Below are positions 52,460-62,118 of a stretch of DNA of 64,000 nucleotides, one piece after another (position 1 is the first letter of the stretch; each line of letters opens with the position of its first letter). The stretch comes from an uncultured Lachnospiraceae bacterium (GTDB lineage Bacteria; Bacillota; Clostridia; Lachnospirales; Lachnospiraceae). The DNA is taken from contig CALWLA010000011.1 in assembly GCA_944381405.1 (NCBI GenBank), positions 1-64,000 of the forward strand. Direction: 5' to 3'. The position numbers were made by a program, and so were the translations under genes. The notes below the pieces were generated by a model. That model worked only from the letters and a program-made list of their open reading frames with translations, made no database searches and had not been told where the DNA came from.

Positions 52460-52951
52460 TTAATCGCTGATATAGCCAAGGGCCCGCTCCAGGGCCTCCT
52501 TTTCCTCCGCTCCAAGAGGCGTATCCGTTGCTCCCGCATCGATCTCCTTGATGTAAAGGAAGCAACCCTCTCTGGAATGCATGCAGTTCAGGATAAATCC
52601 TGAATTTGTATAATCCAGCACCGCCATGGCAAAGGACATCTTTCCTCCCATGCCGTCAAAGGCGTCGTAATGCACGATACCGATCTTCTGAAAGGAAGCT
52701 CTGATATTCCGGTTCATCAGCCGCATGGCCTCCCGGTTATCCTGCTCCGCCTCCTGAAGGGCCACCAGGTCCTCCTTTTCCTCCATGATGAAGTCCTCAA
52801 GGCTTTCTGCATCCTTTCCCCGCATGAAAAAGTCATAGTGACGGTAAAGCTCATTGTACTTGATGATCGAAAAGATCGCGATTCCTATACTTATGACGCT
52901 TAATAATGCGGAAAGAATGATCACCGGATTGATGGTTTCCATAATCGTCAT
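52460..52951 (-). CDS. DUF4446-family protein
   Basis: A 163-residue protein with one N-terminal helix (about 10-30), a coiled-coil part rich in Glu (about 45-85) and a C-terminal domain with GIVHYDAFDGMGGKMSFAMA, the hallmark of DUF4446. It lies 21 nt after parB, a common place for this gene in Clostridia; its role is unknown. GGAGG lies 9 nt before the ATG. Confidence 0.85.
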   Translation of the reverse strand: MTIMETINPVIILSALLSVISIGIAIFSIIKYNELYRHYDFFMRGKDAESLEDFIMEEKEDLVALQEAEQDNREAMRLMNRNIRASFQKIGIVHYDAFDGMGGKMSFAMAVLDYTNSGFILNCMHSREGCFLYIKEIDAGATDTPLGAEEKEALERALGYISD

Positions 52952-52972
52952 GGTCCGTTTCCTCCTACTTCT

Positions 52973-53854
52973 TTATTGTCTCAGCCTGTCCATCAGCTTT
53001 TCCAGGTCCTCGTTGGAATAGTACTCGATCTCTATCCTGCCCCGGCCCTTGCTGCCCTGCCTGATCTGCACCTTGGTGTGCAGGCTTGATTCCAGCAGTC
53101 TGGCAAGCTCTGCGAGGTAAATATCTTCTGTCCTTTCCTTTTTGACGGACCTGTTTTTCTTTCTGCCCTCCTGCAGCTCCTTCACCAGCTTTTCCGTTTC
53201 CCGGACGCTCAGACGACCTGCGAGAATCTCCTCTGCCACCTGCTCCTGCTTTTGCGGTTCCAGGGGGATCAGACAGCGGGCGTGGCCTGCTGACAGGCTT
53301 CCCTCAGATAGCAGGGAAAGGACCTTTTCCGAAAGCTGTAAAAGCCGCAGGCTGTTGGTGATGGTGCTGCGGTTTTTGGAAACCCGTTCCGCCACCTCCT
53401 CCTGAGTCAGGCCAAATTCCTCCATCAGGGACTGATAGGCTCTGGCCTCCTCCACCGGACCCAGATCCTCCCGCTGGATGTTTTCGATGATGGCGATCTC
53501 TGCCGCTTCCTTGGAATCGAATTCCTTGACGATCACCGGAACCTCTTTCAGCCCCGCCAGCTTGGCTGCCCGCCATCTCCGCTCTCCGGCGATGATCTCG
53601 TACATCATGCCCTTTTTCTTTACCAAAAGGGGCTGCAGCACGCCATATTTTTTAATGGAATCCGCCAGCTCACCCAGGCTTTCCTCCCGGAACTGCTCCC
53701 TGGGCTGTTTCCGGTTCGGCTCGATCAGAGAAATTCTGATGGATGTTTCACGTGAAACATTTCCCGGTGCTTCGCCGCGTTTTTCTTCCTTTGCTAAAGC
53801 CGGCGTTTCCTTTATGATCGCGCCAAGTCCTTTTCCCAGTGCCTTTTTTGCCAT
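52973..53854 (-). CDS. parB: Chromosome-partitioning protein ParB/Spo0J
   Basis: A 293-residue CTPase that loads on parS. The N-terminal ParB/Srx domain has GERRWRAAKLAGL and the CTP-binding region, the helix-turn-helix is GLTQEEVAERVSKNRSTITN, and the C-terminal dimer domain follows a basic linker. AAGGATTG lies before the ATG. A parS site is encoded inside the gene (53744-53759), so the protein binds within its own gene, as in B. subtilis. It starts 1 nt after the parA stop. Confidence 0.96.
   Translation of the reverse strand: MAKKALGKGLGAIIKETPALAKEEKRGEAPGNVSRETSIRISLIEPNRKQPREQFREESLGELADSIKKYGVLQPLLVKKKGMMYEIIAGERRWRAAKLAGLKEVPVIVKEFDSKEAAEIAIIENIQREDLGPVEEARAYQSLMEEFGLTQEEVAERVSKNRSTITNSLRLLQLSEKVLSLLSEGSLSAGHARCLIPLEPQKQEQVAEEILAGRLSVRETEKLVKELQEGRKKNRSVKKERTEDIYLAELARLLESSLHTKVQIRQGSKGRGRIEIEYYSNEDLEKLMDRLRQ
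53744..53759. other. parS centromere site 1
   Basis: TGTTTCACGTGAAACA, the perfect 16-bp parS palindrome, within the parB coding sequence; it encodes the residues V-S-R-E-T. Confidence 0.97.
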
Positions 53855-53855
53855 A

Positions 53856-54626
53856 TCAGATCAATCCTTCCTTGCTCATAAGCTCCGCTGCCAGCAGCCG
53901 GTAGCTTTCCGCTCCCCGGGAGCCGCTGTCGTACACATTGATGGGCTCTCCATGGGAGGGAGCCTCCGCCAGCCGTACATTACGGGGAATTACCGTATTG
54001 TAGATGGGCTCCTGTAGGTTTTCCTTTACCGTTTCCACCACTTCCTCGCTTAAATTGGTACGCTGGTCGTACATGGTAAACAGCACTCCATCTACCCGCA
54101 GCCCCGGATTCAGGCTCTGCTGTACCAGATAGATGGTCTTCAGCACCTGGTTCAGGCCTTCCAGCGCATAGTATTCACACTGAATCGGGATGATCACGCT
54201 GTCTGCCGCCGTCAGGGCATTGATGGTCAGAACGCTCAGGGAAGGCGGGCAGTCGATAAAAATGTAATCATATTGATCCTGCAGCTTTTCCAGAGCCTTT
54301 TTCAGCATGCTTTCCATGCCCTCCAGATCCTGAAACTCCGCCTCGCAGCCTGCCAGATTCATATCTGCTGGAATCAGGTCCAGGTTTTCGGCCGCGTCCC
54401 GGATCAGGCAGTCTTCTTCACTGCAGTTTCCGCAGATCAGCTCATAGATGGTTTTTTTATCTTCCGGACGCTCTGCCAGAAGGCCGCTACTGGCGTTTCC
54501 CTGGGGATCAAAATCTACCAGCAGGACTCTCTGTCCTGCTTCTCCGAGACAGGCGGATAGATTTACCGCCGTTGTGGTTTTCCCCACGCCGCCCTTCTGA
54601 TTTGTAATTGTAATGATTCTTCCCAT
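53856..54626 (-). CDS. parA: Chromosome-partitioning ATPase ParA/Soj
   Basis: A 256-residue deviant Walker ATPase: KGGVGKTTT (about 11-19), DFDPQGN, and FIDCPPSL. It moves the ParB-parS complexes apart and, as Soj, can act on DnaA. Its full length and the paired gene fit the origin location. The Shine-Dalgarno is weak (AAAGAAG). Confidence 0.96.
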   Translation of the reverse strand: MGRIITITNQKGGVGKTTTAVNLSACLGEAGQRVLLVDFDPQGNASSGLLAERPEDKKTIYELICGNCSEEDCLIRDAAENLDLIPADMNLAGCEAEFQDLEGMESMLKKALEKLQDQYDYIFIDCPPSLSVLTINALTAADSVIIPIQCEYYALEGLNQVLKTIYLVQQSLNPGLRVDGVLFTMYDQRTNLSEEVVETVKENLQEPIYNTVIPRNVRLAEAPSHGEPINVYDSGSRGAESYRLLAAELMSKEGLI

Positions 54627-54664
54627 AGCTGTTCTTCTTTCCTGTCAGGCATCCTTCAATCAAA

Positions 54665-54680
54665 TGTTTCACGTGAAACA
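54665..54680. other. parS centromere site 2
   Basis: Perfect TGTTTCACGTGAAACA between mnmE and parA; it is the only intergenic copy of the three. Confidence 0.97.
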
Positions 54681-54716
54681 TTTTGCAGTCGTTTCAATAT
54701 CATATCACATATCCCA

Positions 54717-56135
54717 CTACTTTCCCATACAGAATTTTGAGAAGATCTCATTTACCAGGTCTTCATCCACCTCTTCTCCCAGGATATAACCCAGCTCTGT
54801 ATAGGCGTTCATCAGGTCGATGGAGTAAAAATCCTCCGACATACCCTGCTCCACCGACTCCCGCACCTGCCGCAGCGCTGCGGCAGCCTTGACCAGGGCT
54901 TCCTTCTGTCTTGCGGAGGTGATATACAGCTCGTCGTTATAGGACAGACTTCCTGTATAGAACATTTCCTCGATTCTCTGTTCCAACTCTTCGATTCCCA
55001 CCTCGTGCTTTGCGGAAATGGACAGGATGCAGGTGTCCTCCGGCAAAAGCTCCCGGATCTCCCGTTCCGATACCATTCCTGCCAGATCGTTTTTATTCAG
55101 CAGCACGATGGTTTTCTTTTCCTCCTGGGAAAGAAAGGCGATGATTCTTCTGTCGGAATCGTCCAGAGGGACAGAAGCATCCGCCACATAGATCACAAGA
55201 TCCGCGTTCCTGGCCGCCTTCAGGGCCCGCTCCACGCCGATCTTTTCCACTGTATCCTCTGTGTTCCGGATACCGGCGGTATCGACCATATTCAGGGTCA
55301 CGCCCCGGAGGTTGATGGTCTCCTCCAAGGTATCCCTGGTGGTTCCTGCAATGTCCGTTACGATGGCCCGTTCCTCTCCCAGCAGCACATTCAGCAGGGA
55401 GGACTTTCCTGCATTGGGTTTTCCTACGATGGCTGTATTGATTCCCTCTTTCATCAGCCTGCCGTCCTCGGAGGAGGATATCAGCCTGCCCAGGGTCTGT
55501 TCTGTCTGTTCCACATCCCGGAGGAGTTTTTCCGAAAACCCTGTAAGCTCGATATGCTCCGGATCGTCCAGGGCGGCCTCTATATAGGCGGTGTCCTCCA
55601 GCAATGTTTCCCTGCATTTTCTGATCTTTTCGGAAACGGAGCCCTTCAGCTGTGCTACCGAGGCCTTCAGCGCCCTGTCGTTTTTGGCGTTGATCACGTC
55701 GATCACCGCCTCTGCCTGGCTCAGATCCAGCCTGCCGTTCAAGAAGGCTCTTTTTGTAAACTCGCCTGGCTCCGCCAGACGGGCTCCCGCCCGCAGCACC
55801 GTATCCAACACCCGTTTCATCATGAGGATGCCGCCGTGGCAGTCGATCTCTATGGTGTCCTCTCCGGTATAGGATCTGGGGCCCTTCATGTTCAGCATCA
55901 GGACCTCATCCAGGATCTGTCCGGATGTTTCACGTGAAACATGTTCCTCTGCTGCCTGAGACAGGATAAATCCATAGTGAACCTTGTGGCTTTCCGAAAG
56001 CTCCGGCACACTGCCGTTTTTTTTGCGGAATATTTTCTTTGCGATCTCATAGCTTTCCGGACCGGAAATCCTGATGATTCCGATGCCGGATTCCGTAAGT
56101 CCCGTGGCGATGGCCGCAATGGTCTGACCGATCAT
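54717..56135 (-). CDS. mnmE: tRNA uridine-5-carboxymethylaminomethyl modification GTPase
   Basis: A 472-residue GTPase. The N-terminal folate-binding domain is followed by a helical domain and an inserted G domain (GKPNAGKSSLLN near 230, DTAGIRNTED), and it ends FSKFCMGK with the essential C-terminal Cys motif. With MnmG it modifies U34 of tRNAs. AAGGAAAGG lies before the ATG. A parS site is encoded at 55926-55941. Two tandem 49-bp repeats separate it from rsmG. Confidence 0.96.
   Translation of the reverse strand: MIGQTIAAIATGLTESGIGIIRISGPESYEIAKKIFRKKNGSVPELSESHKVHYGFILSQAAEEHVSRETSGQILDEVLMLNMKGPRSYTGEDTIEIDCHGGILMMKRVLDTVLRAGARLAEPGEFTKRAFLNGRLDLSQAEAVIDVINAKNDRALKASVAQLKGSVSEKIRKCRETLLEDTAYIEAALDDPEHIELTGFSEKLLRDVEQTEQTLGRLISSSEDGRLMKEGINTAIVGKPNAGKSSLLNVLLGEERAIVTDIAGTTRDTLEETINLRGVTLNMVDTAGIRNTEDTVEKIGVERALKAARNADLVIYVADASVPLDDSDRRIIAFLSQEEKKTIVLLNKNDLAGMVSEREIRELLPEDTCILSISAKHEVGIEELEQRIEEMFYTGSLSYNDELYITSARQKEALVKAAAALRQVRESVEQGMSEDFYSIDLMNAYTELGYILGEEVDEDLVNEIFSKFCMGK
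55926..55941. other. parS centromere site 3
   Basis: Perfect TGTTTCACGTGAAACA inside mnmE; the same reading frame as in parB, again encoding V-S-R-E-T. Confidence 0.97.
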
Positions 56136-56149
56136 AACTCTCGTTTCCT

Positions 56150-56249
56150 TTCCTTAATCCTGCCATGTTTTTCATGGCATAAAGGGATGCCCGAAGGGCG
56201 TTCCTTAATCCTGCCATGTTTTTCATGGCATAAAGGGATGCCCGAAGGG
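56150..56249 (-). repeat. Tandem 49-bp repeat with hairpins between rsmG and mnmE
   Basis: Two identical 49-bp units (56150-56198 and 56201-56249) with a 2-bp junction. Each has a TGCCATG/CATGGCA hairpin with a 5-base A or T loop and a CCCTTCGGG mini-hairpin. In the transcript (minus strand) they lie between the rsmG stop and the mnmE ribosome binding site; AAGGAAAGG is just downstream. Confidence 0.9.
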
Positions 56250-56255
56250 TATTTT

Positions 56256-57008
56256 CTATTTCAAAGGCTGCTTTGCCGGCGTTCCTGCTCTTCTCGGATA
56301 TTCCCCGGGGGTATGCTTGATCTTTTCGATGATCAGCAGGGATCTGGCGATATCGCTTTCCGGAAGCGTATATTTTTCCACGCTGCAGACCTCCCCTCCC
56401 AAAAGCTTTATCGGACGTTTTGCCTCCTTGAGCTCTTCCTCCACATCTCCTGATTTATATGGAAGGAAAAGACCGTAGGGTTTTACCAGCGGCAGACAGT
56501 ATTCGGAAAGGGTGGACAGATTGGCTACGGCCCTTGAAGTCACGATATCGAACTGCTCCCTGTAGCGCTTATCCTGGCCGATGTCCTCTGCCCTTCCGTG
56601 AAGGGTCCGGATCTCTGTCAGCTGCAGGGCTTCGATCACCTCGTCCAGGAATCTGAGGCGTTTCTTAAGGGAATCGAACAGGGTGATCCGAAGGTCCGGA
56701 AAGAAGATCTTCAGGATGATTCCCGGAAGTCCGGCCCCCGTTCCTACGTCGATCAGATCGATGTCGCCGGCCTCCAGAATCTCCCTGACGGCATCGCCGG
56801 CCTTGACGATGGCTAGACTGTCTATGATATGTTTTTGGACAAATTCGCTTTCCTCTGTGATGGCCGTCAGATTCATGACCTTGTTTTTTTCCGTCAGCAT
56901 CTGATAATAGCAGAACAGCCTGCTGAGTTTTTCCTCATCAACAGAGATGCCCAGGGCTGTTGTCCCCGACTCCAGATTTTTTCTGAAGGTTTCTGAAATT
57001 TCCGTCAT
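56256..57008 (-). CDS. rsmG: 16S rRNA (guanine-N7)-methyltransferase
   Basis: A 250-residue Rossmann methyltransferase. The S-adenosylmethionine motif is [13 protein letters not shown], followed by [17 protein letters not shown]; it methylates G527 of 16S rRNA. The normal length and context (mnmG-rsmG) confirm it. The C-terminal tail past [14 protein letters not shown] carries a short extra basic piece. It overlaps mnmG by 4 nt (ATGA). Confidence 0.95.
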   Translation of the reverse strand: MTEISETFRKNLESGTTALGISVDEEKLSRLFCYYQMLTEKNKVMNLTAITEESEFVQKHIIDSLAIVKAGDAVREILEAGDIDLIDVGTGAGLPGIILKIFFPDLRITLFDSLKKRLRFLDEVIEALQLTEIRTLHGRAEDIGQDKRYREQFDIVTSRAVANLSTLSEYCLPLVKPYGLFLPYKSGDVEEELKEAKRPIKLLGGEVCSVEKYTLPESDIARSLLIIEKIKHTPGEYPRRAGTPAKQPLK

Positions 57009-58960
57009 TTGTCCGTTCCTTTCCCCATCTGCTCCAGATAGATCATCAGCACGGAGATGTCCGCCGGGGATACCCCGGAGATTCTTCCTGCCTGGCCGAT
57101 GTTTTCCGGTCTGATCTTGTTCAGCTTCTGTCTCGCCTCCAGCCGAAGGCCTGAAAGAGCTTCGTAATCCAGGTCCTTCGGCAGCTTCTTTTTTTCCAGC
57201 TTTTTAAAGTGCTCCACCTGCTGCATCTGCCGGCGGATATAGCCCTCATATTTGATCTCGATGTTCACCTGCTCGCAGACCCGCCAGGGAAGCGGTTTTC
57301 TTTGGCTGTCGATCTCCGAAAGCAGCTCATAGCTCAATTCCGGCCGTTTGATCAGCTCCGCAAAGCTGACGCCCCGGCTGTCCGGAAGAGTTGCGGAGCC
57401 GTGTTTTTCCAGGAAAGCGTTTACTTTTTCGTTGGAACCGGCAATGGTTTTTTCCATCCGCTCTATCTCTTCTGCGATCATGCGTTTCTTTTCCAGGAAG
57501 GCTTCGTATTCCTGCCGGGAAACCAACCCGATGCGGTAGCCGGTTTCCCGCAGCCGAAGATCCGCATTATCCTGCCTCAGCAAAAGCCGGTATTCTGCCC
57601 GGGAGGTCATCATCCGGTAGGGCTCGTGGCTTTCCTTGGTTACGAGATCATCGATCAGAACGCCGATATATCCGTCGGACCGGTCCAACACCACCTCTTC
57701 TCTGCCGCAAGCGGAAAGAGCTGCATTGACGCCTGCCATAAATCCCTGCACCGCCGCCTCCTCATATCCGGAGGAACCGTTGATCTGTCCCGCCGCATAG
57801 AGCCCGCTGATCTCCTTGAACTCCAGGGTAGGCCTCAGGCAGGTAGCGTCGATGCAGTCATATTCGATGGCATAGGCGTTCCGCACGATCTCCGCATGCT
57901 CAAAGCCTGGCATGGTCCGGATCATGGCGTGCTGGACGTCCTCCGGCAGAGAGGAGCTCATGCCGGAAAGATACATTTCATTTGTATAAAGGCCCTCCGG
58001 CTCCACAAAGATCTGATGCCGGTCCTTTTCCGGAAACTTGACCACCTTGTCCTCGATGGAGGGGCAGTATCTCGGCCCCGTTCCTACAATATCACCGGAA
58101 AACAGGGGAGAACGGCCGATATTGCTGCGGATGATCTCATGGGTTTTTTCGTTGGTATAGGTGAGCCAGCAGGACACCTGCTCCCGTTGGATATCCCAGG
58201 GCTCGTTGGAAAAGGAAAATGGACGAAGTTCCTCATCTCCCTTCTGCTCTTCCATCTTGCTGAAATCGATGCTCCTGCGGTCCACTCTGGCAGGCGTTCC
58301 TGTTTTGAATCTTCTCACGGGGATCCCCTGGGCCATCAGAGAGGCCGTCAGCTGATTTGCAGCCCTTAAACCGTTTGGCCCCGTGTGCTCGCTGACCTCT
58401 CCGTAGATACAGCGGGCGTTCAGGTAAACGCCGGTGCAGAGAATCACTTTTTTTGCATGATAAAAGGCTCCGGAGGTGGTTTTTACTCCGGCGATCTTTT
58501 TCTTGTCCTGTCCGGCTTTCTGCTCCGGCTGCCCATCGGCCCTTTCCTGTTCCGGGCAGGGCTCCGTCACAAGCTCAGCCACCTCTCCCTGTTTGATCCG
58601 GAGATTTTCCGTATTTTCCAGGGTCTTCCGCATCCTGCCGATATAGGCCATTTTGTCCGCCTGGGCTCTCAGGCTGTGTACCGCCGGACCCTTCGATTTA
58701 TTCAGCATCTTGGACTGAATAAAGGTATCGTCGATGCACTTGCCCATCTCCCCGCCCAGAGCATCCAGCTCGCATACCAGATGTCCCTTGGAGGTGCCTC
58801 CGATATTGGGGTTGCAGGGCATCAGGGCGATGCTGTCCACGCTGACGGTAAATACCAGCGTCTTCAGTCCCAGCCTTGCGCAGGCCAGGGCGGCCTCGCA
58901 GCCTGCATGTCCCGCTCCCACGACGATCACGTCATAATATTCTTCAATATAATGATTCAT
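57005..58960 (-). CDS. mnmG: tRNA uridine-5-carboxymethylaminomethyl modification enzyme
   Basis: A 651-residue FAD enzyme, partner of MnmE. The dinucleotide-binding start is [34 protein letters not shown] and [14 protein letters not shown] follow. About 148-172 holds an extra hydrophilic insert (rich in Glu, Gln and Lys) compared with E. coli MnmG, in a surface loop. AGAAGG lies before the ATG. A promoter with TATAAT at 59016-59021 precedes it. Confidence 0.96.
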   Translation of the reverse strand: MNHYIEEYYDVIVVGAGHAGCEAALACARLGLKTLVFTVSVDSIALMPCNPNIGGTSKGHLVCELDALGGEMGKCIDDTFIQSKMLNKSKGPAVHSLRAQADKMAYIGRMRKTLENTENLRIKQGEVAELVTEPCPEQERADGQPEQKAGQDKKKIAGVKTTSGAFYHAKKVILCTGVYLNARCIYGEVSEHTGPNGLRAANQLTASLMAQGIPVRRFKTGTPARVDRRSIDFSKMEEQKGDEELRPFSFSNEPWDIQREQVSCWLTYTNEKTHEIIRSNIGRSPLFSGDIVGTGPRYCPSIEDKVVKFPEKDRHQIFVEPEGLYTNEMYLSGMSSSLPEDVQHAMIRTMPGFEHAEIVRNAYAIEYDCIDATCLRPTLEFKEISGLYAAGQINGSSGYEEAAVQGFMAGVNAALSACGREEVVLDRSDGYIGVLIDDLVTKESHEPYRMMTSRAEYRLLLRQDNADLRLRETGYRIGLVSRQEYEAFLEKKRMIAEEIERMEKTIAGSNEKVNAFLEKHGSATLPDSRGVSFAELIKRPELSYELLSEIDSQRKPLPWRVCEQVNIEIKYEGYIRRQMQQVEHFKKLEKKKLPKDLDYEALSGLRLEARQKLNKIRPENIGQAGRISGVSPADISVLMIYLEQMGKGTDK

Positions 58961-59015
58961 AAACCTTCTGCCTTTCCAGTCCTTCTTCGGAGTTTCTATC
59001 AGGTCATTTGGATTT

Positions 59016-59021
59016 ATTATA
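59016..59021 (-). promoter_or_regulatory. -10 element of an mnmG promoter
   Basis: Minus strand TATAAT (59021-59016), about 55 nt before mnmG; the -35 (TTTTTA) is poor. It lies after the jag terminator, so mnmG starts a new unit. Confidence 0.45.
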
Positions 59022-59075
59022 CCGCAGCAGAGGAAAAATAAAAACCTTCTGAAACCAAATAAAGTCCCAGGAAAT

Positions 59076-59111
59076 AAAAAAACTCCGCAGGAAGCCTCTG
59101 TTCCTGCGGAG
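59076..59111 (-). terminator. Terminator after jag
   Basis: Arms CTCCGCAGGAA (59083-59093) and TTCCTGCGGAG (59101-59111), a perfect 11-bp stem; on the minus strand seven T follow. Confidence 0.92.
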
Positions 59112-59128
59112 CCATGTTTCTTTTTCGA

Positions 59129-59791
59129 TCAGGCTTGTTTTGTATCCTTGCCCTTGCGCTTTAAGCAGATCACAACATGTCTGTAGGGCTCTTCTCCCTC
59201 AGATCTTGTGGTCACTTCCTTTTCGTTCTGCAGTGCGGAATGGATGATGCGCCGCTCATAGGGATTCATGGGCTCCAGCGCCACCGGCCGTCTGGTACGT
59301 TTTACCTTATAGGCAATGTTCTTTGCCAGAGTCTCCAGGGTCTCCTTCCGTCTTTCCCGGTAGTTTTCCGTATCTACCTTTACCCGGACATAGTCCTCCC
59401 GGTTTTTATTCACAACCTGGCTAGTAAGATACTGCAGCGCATCCAGGGTCTGTCCTCTTTTTCCGATGAGAACGCCCATGTCGTCTCCGGAAAGCTCCAC
59501 GGAAAGCTCCTTTTCGTTTTCATCATAGGAGGTGGAGATCACAACGGGAAGCTGCATGCCTTCAAATACGGAGGAAAGAAATTCCATTGCCTTTTCCTCC
59601 ATGGAGGGCTCCGGGATCTCCTTCAGGCAGGCGCTGATCACATAGGGCTTTGCGCCAAATCCCAGGATTCCGTTGCTTCCTGTTTCAACTACCTCATATT
59701 CGATATCCTCGGAAGCTGCTCCAAGCTCGATGCAGGCTTTTGTAATGGCTTCCTCAAGCGTCTTGGCTGAAACTTTAATCGGTTCCATCAT
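59129..59791 (-). CDS. jag: RNA-binding protein Jag/KhpB
   Basis: A 220-residue protein: N-terminal Jag domain (about 1-55), a KH domain with GVLIGKRGQTLDALQYL, and an R3H domain near the C-terminus (KTRRPVALEPMNPYERRIIH). Jag/KhpB binds RNA, and its gene follows that of YidC in Firmicutes. ATGs at 59791 and 59788 are both possible; GGAGG spacing favours the second. A terminator follows. Confidence 0.93.
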   Translation of the reverse strand: MMEPIKVSAKTLEEAITKACIELGAASEDIEYEVVETGSNGILGFGAKPYVISACLKEIPEPSMEEKAMEFLSSVFEGMQLPVVISTSYDENEKELSVELSGDDMGVLIGKRGQTLDALQYLTSQVVNKNREDYVRVKVDTENYRERRKETLETLAKNIAYKVKRTRRPVALEPMNPYERRIIHSALQNEKEVTTRSEGEEPYRHVVICLKRKGKDTKQA

Positions 59792-59834
59792 GTTTCCTCC
59801 AAACTAATCTAACTGAACTGAATATCTGAAAAGC

Positions 59835-61136
59835 TTACTTTTTCTTTTCGTTTTTCTCATTGTATTTCTGTACCATCTGAGCTCTTTCCGCAATGGATCC
59901 GGTCTTATAATACTGATTGGAAGCTGCGATCTGCTCTTTGGTCCTGTCCAGGGCTGCCTGACGCTTTGCCTCTGCCCGGGCTTCCTTTTCCTGAAGCCGC
60001 TTGAGATCTTCCTCCGCGCTCTTTTCATTCACAGGGGGAAGTCCCTTTTTCGCCCGCTTTGCATTGACTTTTTCGATGTTTTTCTTAACCATCTCGTCAA
60101 TGTCCATCTTTGCGAAATGACGGTTCAGAAGATACTGCTGCACGCCCATGATCAGGGAGGAAGCTACCCAGTAAACGCCGATACCGGATGCAAAGCTGAA
60201 GCAGAATACAACGGACATCAACGGGAACATCAGGTTCATGGTCTTCATGGTGCTGGCCGCCGGGTTGCTGTCGTCAAGCTGCATGGTCTGAGTAGACTGC
60301 ATCAGCTTGGTGGCCAGATACTGAGAAAGACCTGCCAGGATCGGAATCACCAGAACCTGGGGAGACAAAAATCCGTTGATGGAAATATAAGCTCCCGGAG
60401 AGGTTGCCAGGTTGATTCCAAGGAAATTGTTCATTTCCGCGATGCTGGCTGCGTTCTGATTGATGGCGTCGGCCGCTGCCGGGAAATTGTTGGCAAGATC
60501 GGCCCACTGGTTGGGATTCAGGTTGTACAGAAAATCGATGATATGATTTTCCGTGGTAATGGTGTTACCGGAGATCCTGGCCTGGGTCAGAAGCTTTGTC
60601 AGGGCATCGCTGGAATGCGCGAACTTATCGACCGCATCAATGGCTTCCTGAGTGCCTCCGGCTGCCCCTGCGATGGCGTTTACCACATTGGTAAAATATT
60701 CCTTTACGGAAGGAACGTATGCAGGGATGTTCAGGATCACGCGATAAAGAGCAAAAATGATCGGCATCTGGATGAGCAGCTGGACGCATCCGCCAGTCAT
60801 GCTGGTGCCGTATTTTTCGTAGACTGCCCTGATTTCTGCATTCTGCATCATCATGGCCTGCTGATCGTTTTCCCGGCCCTTGTATTTTTTCTGGATCGCA
60901 GTGATCTCCGGCTGCAGCGCCGTCATGATCTTCTGGGATTTTGACTGCTTGTAGGAAAGCGGCAGCATGATGATACGCGTCGCGATCGTAAACAGAATAA
61001 TACAAAGTCCGATATTCACAAATCCGAAGCTGGAGGTAATACGGAAGATAAAGTCCATGATCACGCCCATCAGATCTGCGATCGGGCCTAAGATACCGCC
61101 CGTTTTGGTAAGAAAAATTGAAATGGGAACTGCCAA
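59835..61136 (-). CDS. yidC: Membrane protein insertase YidC/SpoIIIJ family
   Basis: A 433-residue insertase with five or six helices. The conserved Arg lies in the groove segment ATRIIMLPL (about 57-63), and YKQSKSQKIM begins the cytoplasmic hairpin. A larger loop at about 130-250 than usual lies between helices 2 and 3. The tail is basic and would bind ribosomes. The start is TTG (61136) with GAGGAGG 7 nt upstream, an uncommon start that suggests tuned expression. No signal Cys (lipobox) is visible. Confidence 0.93.
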   Translation of the reverse strand: MAVPISIFLTKTGGILGPIADLMGVIMDFIFRITSSFGFVNIGLCIILFTIATRIIMLPLSYKQSKSQKIMTALQPEITAIQKKYKGRENDQQAMMMQNAEIRAVYEKYGTSMTGGCVQLLIQMPIIFALYRVILNIPAYVPSVKEYFTNVVNAIAGAAGGTQEAIDAVDKFAHSSDALTKLLTQARISGNTITTENHIIDFLYNLNPNQWADLANNFPAAADAINQNAASIAEMNNFLGINLATSPGAYISINGFLSPQVLVIPILAGLSQYLATKLMQSTQTMQLDDSNPAASTMKTMNLMFPLMSVVFCFSFASGIGVYWVASSLIMGVQQYLLNRHFAKMDIDEMVKKNIEKVNAKRAKKGLPPVNEKSAEEDLKRLQEKEARAEAKRQAALDRTKEQIAASNQYYKTGSIAERAQMVQKYNEKNEKKK

Positions 61137-61150
61137 AATGAAACCTCCTC

Positions 61151-61366
61151 TTAAGGAACCGGGTCATAACCGCCTTTGGCAAAGGGATTGCATCTTAAGA
61201 TCCTCCAGATTGCCAGCAGTAAACCTTTTCCAGCGCCGTACTTTTTGATTGCCTCAATGGCGTATTGAGAACAGGTAGGCGTGTAGATACAGTGAGTTCT
61301 TATTTTTAAGGGACTCAGATATTTCTGATAGCCCCTGATCAATTTGATACAAAGCTTTGCTATCAT
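61151..61366 (-). CDS. yidD: Membrane protein insertion efficiency factor YidD
   Basis: A 71-residue protein with the conserved [13 protein letters not shown] and [14 protein letters not shown] motifs. It assists YidC-dependent insertion. It lies between rnpA and yidC in the usual order. The Shine-Dalgarno lies in the rnpA end and is weak. Confidence 0.95.
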   Translation of the reverse strand: MIAKLCIKLIRGYQKYLSPLKIRTHCIYTPTCSQYAIEAIKKYGAGKGLLLAIWRILRCNPFAKGGYDPVP

Positions 61367-61373
61367 AATAAGA

Positions 61374-61739
61374 TCACTTCGATTCTGAAATCATATCATC
61401 CCCGGAGAGGATGATGTTATGACGGGTAAGCAGCTTCAGATAGTCTCGTTCCAGACTATGATAGGATGCTTCCTTTGCCGGATTCCTGGCTACTATGATG
61501 ATGTCGTATCCTGTCTTTGTTCTGTATTTGTTTAATCTGAAAATTTCTCTGATCTTTCTGGAAAAGGTATGCCGTACAACGCTGTTTCCGACTTTTTTGC
61601 TTACGCTAATACCGAGACGGAGGCCATCCCCATCTGTTTTCAAGACGTACATGACCATCAGTCCCGTAGCGAGGGAACGGCCGTTTTTATAAACTGCCTG
61701 ATATTCCGTATTTTTTCTAAGAGACGGAAAACGTTTCAT
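61374..61739 (-). CDS. rnpA: Ribonuclease P protein component
   Basis: A 121-residue RNase P protein. The RNR-type motif is here [16 protein letters not shown] instead of the common [16 protein letters not shown] is the typical second motif. It follows rpmH with a hairpin in the gap. Matures the 5' ends of tRNAs. Confidence 0.95.
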   Translation of the reverse strand: MKRFPSLRKNTEYQAVYKNGRSLATGLMVMYVLKTDGDGLRLGISVSKKVGNSVVRHTFSRKIREIFRLNKYRTKTGYDIIIVARNPAKEASYHSLERDYLKLLTRHNIILSGDDMISESK

Positions 61740-61794
61740 ACCTTGACCTTTGGCTCCGGAAGGATTGCCCTTTCGGAATCCATAAAGTAAAGAA

Positions 61795-61815
61795 GGGACC
61801 GCTTCATGCGGTCCC
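61795..61815 (-). terminator. Hairpin between rpmH and rnpA
   Basis: Arms GGGACCGC (61795-61802) and GCGGTCCC (61808-61815) with a 5-nt loop; the T content after it on the minus strand is low (TTCTTTACTTT), so it may be a partial attenuator or a processing site that sets the rpmH/rnpA ratio. Confidence 0.55.
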
Positions 61816-61826
61816 CATACTAAGCA

Positions 61827-61961
61827 TTAAGCTGATAATTTTGCTCTTCCCTTAGCCCTTCTGTTAGCCAGCACTTTTCTTCCGCCTGCGCTGCTCATTC
61901 TGGCTCTGAAACCATGAACCTTTGCTCTCTGTCTTTTCTTCGGCTGAAAAGTCATTTTCAT
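61827..61961 (-). CDS. rpmH: 50S ribosomal protein L34
   Basis: A 44-residue basic protein ([20 protein letters not shown], ending GRAKLSA). It is the canonical L34, too short to be found easily but unmistakable. GGAGG lies 9 nt before the ATG. It heads the rpmH-rnpA-yidD-yidC-jag unit and has a strong promoter. Confidence 0.98.
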   Translation of the reverse strand: MKMTFQPKKRQRAKVHGFRARMSSAGGRKVLANRRAKGRAKLSA

Positions 61962-62017
61962 GATTTACCACCTCCTAACATTCTAACTCAAACTTAGACA
62001 GTAAAAACATCTTACCC

Positions 62018-62047
62018 ATTATATAGATAAATGGGAATATCTGTCAA
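62018..62047 (-). promoter_or_regulatory. Promoter of rpmH
   Basis: Minus strand TTGACA (62047-62042), 18-nt spacer, TATAAT (62023-62018): two consensus hexamers. Confidence 0.85.
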
Positions 62048-62118
62048 CCAAAAAAGCAAAATATTTCCGCAGAAAACAGGTCTTTTTTTGAAACTACAGG
62101 ATGTAGATCATTTTCGTT

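Noticed and set aside
56150-56249. CRISPR array at the 49-bp repeats
   Set aside because: Only two units, with a 2-bp gap instead of spacers, and no cas genes in the window.
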